Below are positions 7,932 to 14,104 of a stretch of DNA of 24,883 bases, in pieces (the stretch's first letter is position 1; each line of letters starts with the position of its first letter). The translations under genes and the position numbers were made by a program. The DNA lies in the NCBI GenBank assembly GCA_031546815.1, contig JAVBJV010000057.1:1-24883 (forward strand), given 5' to 3'. This DNA is from JAVBJV01 sp031546815 (GTDB lineage Bacteria; Pseudomonadota; Alphaproteobacteria; Acetobacterales; Acetobacteraceae). Below the pieces are notes generated by a model that did not search any database, was not told the DNA's origin, and saw only the letters and a program-made list of their open reading frames with translations.

Positions 7932-8639
7932 GTGTCGGACGGTTGGAACGAATCGGCTGAGGGATGGCTGGCGGAGATCGGCACAGAAGGTGACTGGTCC
8001 CGCCGCCACGTCCTTGACCGCCCGATGATGGAGCGCGTGACCCGCCAGCCCTTCTCGTCCGCGCTGGATATCGGGTGTGGCGAGGGGCGGTTCTGCCGCA
8101 TGATGCAGGCGCACGGCATCCGCACCACAGGCATCGACCCGACCGTCGCGTTGATCGATCAGGCGCGCAGTCTGGACCCTGCTGGCGATTACCAGGTCGG
8201 ACGGGCCGAGGCGCTGGGTATTCCCGATCGGTCATTCGATCTGGCGGTGAGCTACCTCACGCTGATCGACATTCCAGACCTGTCCGGAGCAATTGCGGAA
8301 ATATACCGGGTTCTCCGACCGGGCGGCACGTTCCTGATCGCCAATCTGCAAAGCTTCCATACGGCGGGCGGCCCGAACGGATGGACCAAAAGCGCCAACG
8401 GTCAGGCGCGTTTTTGCATCGACCATTACATGGATACGCGTGCCGAATGGGTCACCTGGGGCGGGGTGCGCATTCAGAACTGGCATCGCCCACTTGGCGT
8501 TTATATGCAGGCGCTGCTGCAGGCAAGCTTCGAACTCCGCCACTTTGCCGAACCGGAACCCACGGACGACGACACAAAACGGGTGGCACGCTATCGGCGT
8601 GTTCCGTTTTTCCTGCTCATGGAATGGGAGAAGGTCTGA
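7932..8639 (+). CDS. Class I SAM-dependent methyltransferase
   Basis: A 235-residue protein with a Rossmann methyltransferase fold. Motif I is LDIGCGEGRFCRMM, with an acidic loop at IDPTVALIDQA, motif II around SFDLAVSYLTLIDI and motif III LRPGGTFLIANLQS. The C-terminal third (YMDTRAEWVTWGGVRIQNWHRP) resembles small-molecule methyltransferases of the UbiE/Methyltransf_11 group and would bind the acceptor, which I cannot identify. The start is GTG at 7932, immediately after the livF stop (TGAGTG), so it looks co-transcribed and coupled with the importer. Its role there (modifying the imported acid, or unrelated cargo) is unknown. It ends 9 bp before the convergent coq9 gene with no obvious terminator between them. 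Confidence 0.85.
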   Translation: MSDGWNESAEGWLAEIGTEGDWSRRHVLDRPMMERVTRQPFSSALDIGCGEGRFCRMMQAHGIRTTGIDPTVALIDQARSLDPAGDYQVGRAEALGIPDRSFDLAVSYLTLIDIPDLSGAIAEIYRVLRPGGTFLIANLQSFHTAGGPNGWTKSANGQARFCIDHYMDTRAEWVTWGGVRIQNWHRPLGVYMQALLQASFELRHFAEPEPTDDDTKRVARYRRVPFFLLMEWEKV

Positions 8640-8648
8640 CGCAGGCCC

Positions 8649-9263
8649 TCACGCCGCCTTGAAGCGCGCGAATATGCCCTCGATCTTCTTGCGAACCTTG
8701 CCGATCAGCGCCGTGTTGGCAAGGCGGCGGTCCAGAAACGCCAGTGTTTCCGCCTCGTCGGCGCTTGTGTCGCGCAGCCAGAACAGCTGCGTGGTGGCAT
8801 ACACACCCGCCAGAATGACGCGCTTGCTGTACCACGAAAAATCATCCGACTGATCGCCCGCCGCACGCCAGATCGCATCGGCCGTGCGCCCGGTGATGCA
8901 CGATGCGCGCACGGCATTGCCGGGCAGCGCCAGCACCGCCATGGCGCGACGGATAGCCTCCTTGTGCGACCGGTTGAGCTGCAGCCGCAGCACGATCAGC
9001 ACCCGCACACGCTGCGAGATCCGCATCGACGGCAGATCCAGCGCCTCGGCCGCCTCCGCCATGCGGCGGTCGGTCAGGTCGCAGGCGGTCTCGATCATCT
9101 CGATCGCGCCGTCGGGAAACAGGGGCTGCGCAGTGGCCGGGTCCTGCCCGATGTCGCCCAGTGCCGCTTCCAGCGCACGCTGCGACCAGCCGTATTCCGG
9201 CACGCGCGGCAGCAGCGCCATGATGGCGGCATCGCGTTCGGGGGAGCGGTGCGGTGTGCGCAT
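8649..9263 (-). CDS. coq9: COQ9 family protein (rpsU-divergently transcribed type)
   Basis: A 204-residue protein recognised by its family layout: N-terminal RDAAIMALLPRVPEYGWSQR with a helix-turn-helix-like start (TetR-like fold), central IETACDLTDRRMAEA and QRVRVLIVLRLQ, and the C-terminal DDFSWYSKRVILAGVYATTQ block (SxYSKRxxLxxVYxxT) that is the family hallmark. COQ9 proteins bind lipids and support ubiquinone synthesis, assisting the COQ7 hydroxylation step in mitochondria; the bacterial role is less clear. The family was first named for being divergently transcribed from rpsU, and rpsU lies just beyond the intervening deformylase gene here. GGAAA precedes the ATG. It starts 9 bp after the deformylase stop, so the two are probably an operon. 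Confidence 0.88.
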   Translation of the reverse strand: MRTPHRSPERDAAIMALLPRVPEYGWSQRALEAALGDIGQDPATAQPLFPDGAIEMIETACDLTDRRMAEAAEALDLPSMRISQRVRVLIVLRLQLNRSHKEAIRRAMAVLALPGNAVRASCITGRTADAIWRAAGDQSDDFSWYSKRVILAGVYATTQLFWLRDTSADEAETLAFLDRRLANTALIGKVRKKIEGIFARFKAA

Positions 9264-9272
9264 GGGCGTTTC

Positions 9273-9806
9273 CTATTTCTGTTTGGCGGCGCGCATCAGT
9301 TCTTCAGTGTAGCCGAACAGCGCATGGTCCGTCATGCGGCTTGGATACAGAATGCCGTCCAGATGGTCGTATTCGTGCTGCACCACCCGGGCGTGAAAAC
9401 CGCTCACCTCGCGCTCGATCCGCTGCCCGTCGCAATCAACGCCGTGGTAGCGGATGCGGGCATGGCGCGGTACGCAACCCTGCAGGCCGGGAATCGACAG
9501 GCAGCCTTCCCAGCCGTCCTCCATCTCGTCGCCCACGGGAGTGTACCCGGGGTTGATGAGCACGGTCGGCAACACCGCGTCATCCCCCGGGCGCCCGCTG
9601 GAGCGTTCATCGCGCACACGGAACACGAACACGCGCAACGGCACATGCACCTGCGGGGCGGCAAGGCCGGCGCCCATCACGTCGTCCATGGTCTCGATCA
9701 TGTCGGCAACCAGACGGCGAATGTCCGGCGCGCCGGGGTCGGGCACCGGGGCGGCTTTTTGCGACAGAATCGGCAGGCCCATACGGGCGATTTTCAGAAT
9801 GGACAT
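9273..9806 (-). CDS. def: Peptide deformylase
   Basis: A 177-residue metalloenzyme that removes the N-formyl group from nascent proteins. All three family motifs are present: GAGLAAPQV (45-53), EGCLSIPG (100-107, Cys102 a metal ligand) and QHEYDHLDG (143-151, HExxH zinc/iron ligands with catalytic Glu). Length and motif spacing are normal. The ATG at 9806 gives the usual opening (MSILKIARMGLPIL). An in-frame GTG at 9827 would add seven residues; neither has a convincing ribosome binding site, so the start is uncertain by 21 bases. The gene is divergent from rpsU, with 204 bp between, and leads into coq9. Confidence 0.93.
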   Translation of the reverse strand: MSILKIARMGLPILSQKAAPVPDPGAPDIRRLVADMIETMDDVMGAGLAAPQVHVPLRVFVFRVRDERSSGRPGDDAVLPTVLINPGYTPVGDEMEDGWEGCLSIPGLQGCVPRHARIRYHGVDCDGQRIEREVSGFHARVVQHEYDHLDGILYPSRMTDHALFGYTEELMRAAKQK

Positions 9807-9893
9807 GGGGGTCAGGTAAGTCTTCACCCCCGGTTTGACGAGGGGAGATCGATAATTTCGGGCATTTTTCCGGTGTTTCCTGTATTTAGGGCG

Positions 9894-9922
9894 TTGGCGT
9901 GGGCGGAAAGACTGTGTATATC
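9894..9922 (+). promoter_or_regulatory. Candidate sigma-70 promoter of rpsU
   Basis: TTGGCG (9894-9899) and TATATC (9917-9922) are separated by exactly 17 bases, close to the TTGACA/TATAAT consensus. They lie about 90 bases upstream of the rpsU start, in the divergent def-rpsU intergenic region. This would give a leader of about 80 nt. Match quality is moderate; there is no experimental support. Confidence 0.5.
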
Positions 9923-10010
9923 GCCTGTCTCCGCACCGGATTCCCGGCGCGGCACCCGTTTTTGCGCTCCGGGCGGCTGGGCGCTTCAGAATTCAGGAGT
10001 ACAGAACCAA

Positions 10011-10214
10011 GTGCAGGTTCTCGTTCGCGATAATAATGTTGATCAGGCGCTGAAAGCGCTGAAGAAGAAGCTGCAGCGGGAAGGTGTTTTCCGTGAAATG
10101 AAGCTGCGTCGGCACTTCGAAAAGCCGTCCGAACGCAAGGCGCGCGAAGGTGCAGAAGCCATCCGCCGCGCCCGTAAGGTCGAGCGCAAGCGTCTGGAAC
10201 GCGAAGGCTTCTAA
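10011..10214 (+). CDS. rpsU: 30S ribosomal protein bS21
   Basis: A 67-residue basic protein, QVLVRDNNVDQALKALKKKL followed by a Lys/Arg-rich tail with RKAREGAEAIRRARKVERKR. This is the full-length bS21 of the small ribosomal subunit, which sits near the anti-Shine-Dalgarno region of 16S rRNA. The start is GTG at 10011, with a CAGGAG ribosome binding site (9994-9999) about 11 bases before it. It is transcribed alone: a candidate promoter lies upstream, a strong terminator follows at 10259, and the neighbours are divergent or separated. Length is normal for alphaproteobacteria. Confidence 0.96.
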   Translation: MQVLVRDNNVDQALKALKKKLQREGVFREMKLRRHFEKPSERKAREGAEAIRRARKVERKRLEREGF

Positions 10215-10258
10215 AGCCTCTCCCCTGGCCGCCGGGGGATACCGAACAGAACAGGAAG

Positions 10259-10295
10259 ACCGCGGCGAGGATTTATCCTCGATCCCGCGGTTTTT
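10259..10295 (+). terminator. Rho-independent terminator after rpsU
   Basis: ACCGCGG-CGAGGAT-TT-ATCCTCG-(ATC bulge)-CCGCGGT forms a stem of about 14 bp with a short loop and a three-base bulge. It is followed directly by a T-run (10290-10295). It lies 44 bases after the rpsU stop. Confidence 0.9.
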
Positions 10296-10304
10296 CTGTG
10301 TACG

Positions 10305-10328
10305 GCGTTGAGGGAACTCAACGCGTTT
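10305..10328 (+). terminator. Second hairpin after rpsU (possible back-up terminator)
   Basis: GCGTTGAG (10305-10312), loop GGAA, and CTCAACGC (10317-10324) form a perfect 8-bp stem with a GNRA tetraloop, followed by GTTTTC. The stem is strong but the T-run is short. It could be a back-up terminator or an RNA 3'-end stabiliser, 9 bases after the first terminator. Confidence 0.55.
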
Positions 10329-10438
10329 TCGTGAGAACTTCGTATCATTCCTATGTCGTGAATCAGTCGCATCGGCCCCTTTGAAATCACGGTCGTGCGG
10401 CGTGTGCATGACGTTGTGTTGGCAGAAGGAAAACTCTC

Positions 10439-10945
10439 ATGATCCGCGACGTTGAAGGCGACATCCTACTTTCCAAGGCGCAAGTCATTGCGCATGGCAT
10501 TGCGCCGCAGGACCACTTCGACAGTGGCTTGGCTTTAGCCCTGCGCGAGCACTGGCCGGCGATGGTGAAAGACTATCGCCATTATATGCATTCCCACCCC
10601 AAGGACCCCGGCGAGATCTGGGCCTGGCATGGGAAGGACGACAAAGGCGCCCCGATCCATATCGTCAATCTGCTGACACAGGACATGCTGCACGGCCGCA
10701 CTGGCAAACCGGGTAAAGCGACGCTGGAAAACGTCGGGCAGGCGCTGAAGGCGCTAGCCAAACACGTTCAGGCCGAGAACGTCAAAAGCGTTGCCCTGCC
10801 CCGTCTGGCCACCGGTGTTGGCGGGCTTGAGTGGGCGGACGTGAAGCCGCTGGTGGATCTGTATCTGGGCGATCTGAAAGACGTGCAGGTCATCGTCTAC
10901 GAGACCTTCCACAAGGGACAGCAGGCCGACGAAAAACTGGCCTGA
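10439..10945 (+). CDS. Stand-alone macro-domain protein (TARG1/ALC1-like group)
   Basis: A 168-residue single-domain protein. The opening MIRDVEGDILLSKAQVIAHG matches the 'GDI/L...AHxI' start of the TARG1/ALC1/Poa1p-type macro domains. Then come HIVNLLTQ (74-81), a helix (ATLENVGQALKALAKHV), SVALPRLATGVGGLEWADVK (117-136, equivalent to the PRIGxGxxxLxW loop) and the final strand VQVIVYET. Macro domains bind ADP-ribose, and this group often removes ADP-ribose from glutamate. The Lys and Asp I recall as catalytic in human TARG1 are not obvious here (Gln and Gly at the aligned places). It may therefore bind without hydrolysing, or use other residues. GAAGGA precedes the ATG by 8 bases. No toxin-type ADP-ribosyltransferase lies beside it. 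Confidence 0.8.
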   Translation: MIRDVEGDILLSKAQVIAHGIAPQDHFDSGLALALREHWPAMVKDYRHYMHSHPKDPGEIWAWHGKDDKGAPIHIVNLLTQDMLHGRTGKPGKATLENVGQALKALAKHVQAENVKSVALPRLATGVGGLEWADVKPLVDLYLGDLKDVQVIVYETFHKGQQADEKLA

Positions 10946-10951
10946 TCCTAT

Positions 10952-10985
10952 AAAAAGAAAGGGGCACCGGTTGGTGCCCCTTTTT
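10952..10985. terminator. Bidirectional terminator between the macro-domain gene and pntB
   Basis: GGGGCACC (10961-10968), loop GGTT, GGTGCCCC (10973-10980) form a perfect 8-bp stem. It is flanked by an A-rich run (10952-10960) and TTTTT (10981-10985). It can therefore terminate the macro-domain gene on the plus strand and pntB (stop at 10990) on the minus strand. Confidence 0.92.
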
Positions 10986-10989
10986 CGTT

Positions 10990-12396
10990 TCAGTGCCCGA
11001 GGGCCTGCACGATTTCTTCCGTCATCTTCTTCGCATCGCCGAACAGCATCATGGTGTTCGGGCGGAAGAACAGCTCGTTCTCGACCCCCGCATAGCCCGA
11101 CGCCATCGAACGCTTCACGAACAGCACCGTCTTGGCCTTATCCACGTCCAGGATCGGCATGCCATAGATCGCGGACTTCGGATCGGTCTTGGCCGCCGGG
11201 TTGGTCACGTCGTTCGCGCCAATTACGTATACAACGTCGGCCGTGCTGAATTCGTTGTTGATCTCTTCCAGCTCGAACACTTCGTCGTAGGGCACGTTGG
11301 CTTCGGCCAGCAGCACGTTCATGTGGCCAGGCATACGCCCGGCCACAGGATGGATAGCATATTTCACTTCCACCCCTTCCTTCTTCAGCGTGTCGGCCAT
11401 TTCGCGCAGGGCATGCTGCGCCTGCGCCACCGCCATGCCGTAACCCGGCACGATGATCACCTTCGACGCATTCTTCATGATGAACGCCGCATCGTCGGCC
11501 GCACCGGTCTTCACCGTCTTGTCGCCGCCAGCAGCACCCGCAGGCCCCGCCGCACCCGTGTCGGTCCCGAAGCCGCCAAGCAGCACGTTCAGGATGCTGC
11601 GGTTCATACCCTTACACATGATGTAGGACAGAATCGCACCCGACGCGCCCACCAGCGCCCCGGTGATAATCAGCGCCACGTTCTGCAATGTGAAACCGAT
11701 CCCCGCCGCCGCCCAGCCGGAATACGAGTTCAGCATCGACACCACGACCGGCATATCCGCGCCACCGATCGGAATGATGATCAGGAACCCGATCACGAAC
11801 GCCAGCAGCGCGATCAGCCAGAAGAACACCGAATGCCCGGTCATCACGAACAGCACCACCAGCACGACCAGCGTCAGCGCCAGCAGCAGGTTCAGCTTGT
11901 GCTGCCCCACGAAGGTGATCGGCGCGCCGCTCATCAGCGCCTGCAACTTCGCAAACGCGATCAGCGAGCCCGAGAACGTCACCGCCCCGATGGCCAGCCC
12001 CAGCGACATTTCCACCAGCGACCCTGCATGGATATGCCCTGCCGTGCCAATGCCAAACGATTCCGGCGCATAGAACGCCCCCGCCGCCACCATCACCGCG
12101 GCCAGACCGACCAGCGAATGGAACGCCGCCACCAACTGCGGCAGCGCCGTCATCTTGATGCGCTGGGCGGTTACAGTGCCGATGGTGCCACCGATCAGCA
12201 TGGCGACCACGATCATCCCGAAGCCCGACCACGTCATGCCGCTGCGCAGCAGGGTAACGCCGATGGCGATCGCCATCCCGGCCATCCCCATCTGGTTGCC
12301 ACGCCGCGCGGTTTCCGGGTTCGACAGGCCACGCAGGGCCAACACGAACAGAACGGCAGAAATCAGATAGGCGAGTGTTGCTAAACTGGCGTTCAT
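10990..12396 (-). CDS. pntB: NAD(P) transhydrogenase subunit beta
   Basis: A 468-residue subunit of the proton-translocating transhydrogenase (NADH + NADP+ to NAD+ + NADPH, driven by proton entry). The N-terminal half is membrane-embedded (LATLAYLISAVLFVLALRGL onward, about nine segments). The C-terminal NADP(H)-binding domain III begins near VIIVPGYGMAVAQAQHAL and contains PVAGRMPGHMNVLLAEA, VVYVIGANDVTNPAA and KRSMASGYAGVENELFF, all hallmark segments. A longer frame starts at 12444, but the ATG at 12396 gives the family N-terminus and sits one base after the pntAb stop, with AAGGCGAAG just upstream. It is the last gene of the pnt operon, closed by the terminator at 10952-10985. Length matches E. 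coli PntB (about 462). Confidence 0.95.
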   Translation of the reverse strand: MNASLATLAYLISAVLFVLALRGLSNPETARRGNQMGMAGMAIAIGVTLLRSGMTWSGFGMIVVAMLIGGTIGTVTAQRIKMTALPQLVAAFHSLVGLAAVMVAAGAFYAPESFGIGTAGHIHAGSLVEMSLGLAIGAVTFSGSLIAFAKLQALMSGAPITFVGQHKLNLLLALTLVVLVVLFVMTGHSVFFWLIALLAFVIGFLIIIPIGGADMPVVVSMLNSYSGWAAAGIGFTLQNVALIITGALVGASGAILSYIMCKGMNRSILNVLLGGFGTDTGAAGPAGAAGGDKTVKTGAADDAAFIMKNASKVIIVPGYGMAVAQAQHALREMADTLKKEGVEVKYAIHPVAGRMPGHMNVLLAEANVPYDEVFELEEINNEFSTADVVYVIGANDVTNPAAKTDPKSAIYGMPILDVDKAKTVLFVKRSMASGYAGVENELFFRPNTMMLFGDAKKMTEEIVQALGH

Positions 12397-12397
12397 C

Positions 12398-12787
12398 TTA
12401 CTTCGCCTTCCTCTTGAACATCGCCAGCATTCGCTGCGTGACAATGAATCCGCCGAAAATATTCACGCTCGCCAGCAGCGCCGCGATAAACCCGAAGGTC
12501 CGCGCCAGCATGCTGTCGGCCATGCCGGTTGCCAGCAGCGCCCCCACGATAATCACCGAGGAGATTGCATTGGTCACCCCCATCAGCGGCGAGTGCAGCG
12601 CCGGCGTCACGTTCCAGACCACGTAATACCCGACGAAACACGCCATCAGGAAAATCGCGATCAGGAACACGATCGGTTCGATGTTGCCCACCGGAGCCGT
12701 CATCGCCAGCGAACGCGCCTGCGCGGCCAATGCCAGCATACGGTCCGCGAGTTGCGTGGCTTCGTCTGCCAGTTGTGCCGGGTTCAT
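12398..12787 (-). CDS. pntAb: NAD(P) transhydrogenase subunit alpha, membrane part
   Basis: A 129-residue protein corresponding to the C-terminal membrane section of E. coli PntA, encoded separately as in Rhodospirillum rubrum. It has a short polar N-terminus, then hydrophobic segments IVFLIAIFLMACFVGYYVVW, NAISSVIIVGALLATG and FGFIAALLASVNIFGGFIVT, and ends in a basic tail (MLAMFKRKAK). The motif VTPALHSPLMGVTNAISS is conserved in this subunit. Its ATG overlaps the end of pntAa by four bases (ATGA), and its stop is one base before pntB, so all three subunits are translationally coupled. Together with PntB it forms the proton channel. Confidence 0.93.
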   Translation of the reverse strand: MNPAQLADEATQLADRMLALAAQARSLAMTAPVGNIEPIVFLIAIFLMACFVGYYVVWNVTPALHSPLMGVTNAISSVIIVGALLATGMADSMLARTFGFIAALLASVNIFGGFIVTQRMLAMFKRKAK

Positions 12788-13944
12788 GCTGCGTCTCCCT
12801 TGGGGGCAAAGTTCGGATGAATGACCACGCCGTCGCGCGTGATCAGCGCGCCTTTGACGATATCGTCCTCGGCGGGCAGTTTCGGCGCCTTGGCGTCCTT
12901 GTCCCAGAAGGTGGACAGGAACGTCAGCAGGTTGCGCGCATACAGCGAGGACGACGCCACCGGAATACGCCCCGCCCAGTTCCGATAACCAAGCACGCGC
13001 ACGCCGTTGGCGGTGGTGATCGCCTCGCCCGGCACGGTGGCGGCGCAGTTGCCGCCCGCTTCCGCCGCGATGTCGATAATCACGCTGCCGGGCTTCATCG
13101 CGTCCACCATCGGCTGCGTGACGATCACCGGTGCCTTGCGGCCCATCACCAGCGCCGTGCAGATCACGATGTCGTTCTTGCGCAGCGTTTCTTCCATCAG
13201 CGCGGTCTGCTTCTGGCGGAACGCGTCGCTCATTTCCTTGGCATACCCGCCCGAGGTCTGGGCGGCAGCTGTCTCGTCATCTTCCACGCCGACGAAGCTG
13301 GCGCCCAGCGACTTGATTTCTTCCTTGGCCGCGGGACGCACATCGGTCGCCGAGACAATCGCGCCCAGGCGACGCGCCGTGGCGAACGCCTGCACCCCGG
13401 CAACGCCAGCGCCCACTACAAACACGCGGGCGGGCGGAACCGTTCCGGCTGCGGTCATCATCATCGGGAATCCGCGTTCGAACGCCGCAGCCGATTCGAT
13501 CACGGCGCGATACCCGGCAAGGTTGGCCTGCGAGGACAGCACGTCCATCGACTGCGCGCGCGTGATGCGCGGCAACCATTCCATAGCCACAACGTTCACG
13601 CCGCGCGATGCGTATTCTGCCGCACGCGTTGCATCGGCATTGGCAATGCACAGCACCAGCGCGTTGCGGGGCAGCAGTGCTACCTCGTCCACGTCGCCTT
13701 CGCCGGCGGCCAGCGGGGCTGCGACTTTCAGCACAATCTCCGCACCTGCCAGCGTGCCGGCCGCATCGGCACAGATCTGGGCGCCAGCGGCAACGTATTC
13801 CGCATCCGCAATGGCTGCCTGAGAACCCGCACCGGTTTCGACCGCAACCTCCAGCCCCATGCCGATGAATTTCTTCACGGTCTCGGGCGTGGCGGCGACA
13901 CGGGTCTCGGCCAGTCGGCGTTCCTTCAAAACCGCAAGACGCAT
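12784..13944 (-). CDS. pntAa: NAD(P) transhydrogenase subunit alpha, soluble NAD-binding part
   Basis: A 386-residue domain I subunit binding NAD(H), homologous to alanine dehydrogenase. The opening MRLAVLKERRLAETRVAATP and the Rossmann motif VFVVGAGVAGVQAFATARRL with the following ATDVRP are diagnostic. Further conserved blocks include VIVTQPMVDAMKPGSVIIDI, AAEAGGNCAATVPGE and YRNWAGRIPVASSSLYARN. A longer frame starts at 14004; the ATG at 13944 gives the family start and has AGAGAGG 9 bases ahead. Length matches the R. rubrum alpha-1 subunit (about 384). It is the first gene of the pnt operon, divergent from malate synthase G across a 160-bp gap. Confidence 0.95.
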   Translation of the reverse strand: MRLAVLKERRLAETRVAATPETVKKFIGMGLEVAVETGAGSQAAIADAEYVAAGAQICADAAGTLAGAEIVLKVAAPLAAGEGDVDEVALLPRNALVLCIANADATRAAEYASRGVNVVAMEWLPRITRAQSMDVLSSQANLAGYRAVIESAAAFERGFPMMMTAAGTVPPARVFVVGAGVAGVQAFATARRLGAIVSATDVRPAAKEEIKSLGASFVGVEDDETAAAQTSGGYAKEMSDAFRQKQTALMEETLRKNDIVICTALVMGRKAPVIVTQPMVDAMKPGSVIIDIAAEAGGNCAATVPGEAITTANGVRVLGYRNWAGRIPVASSSLYARNLLTFLSTFWDKDAKAPKLPAEDDIVKGALITRDGVVIHPNFAPKGDAA

Positions 13945-13980
13945 GAGCTTAAGCCTCTCTATCAAAAGGGGCTGAATCAT

Positions 13981-13992
13981 GCGCGATCGCGC
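13981..13992. promoter_or_regulatory. 12-bp palindrome between pntAa and glcB
   Basis: GCGCGATCGCGC is a perfect 12-base palindrome in the divergent intergenic region, 37 bp upstream of pntAa and 112 bp upstream of glcB. It could be an operator or simply a GC-rich coincidence. I see no confident promoter hexamers nearby. Confidence 0.25.
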
Positions 13993-14104
13993 CATAACAG
14001 GCAACCCGCTGCCGCCCCTCTTCGCGGTTTTTTGGACGTTGTGGCTTCACAGTTTCATCAATTCCTGAAAAGATCATCTCAATCAAATCAACGAGGCATG
14101 ACTG

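Noticed and set aside
10439..10945. DarTG-type toxin-antitoxin system
   Set aside because: Only a macro domain is present. Neighbouring genes are rpsU and pntB, with no DarT-like transferase on either side.
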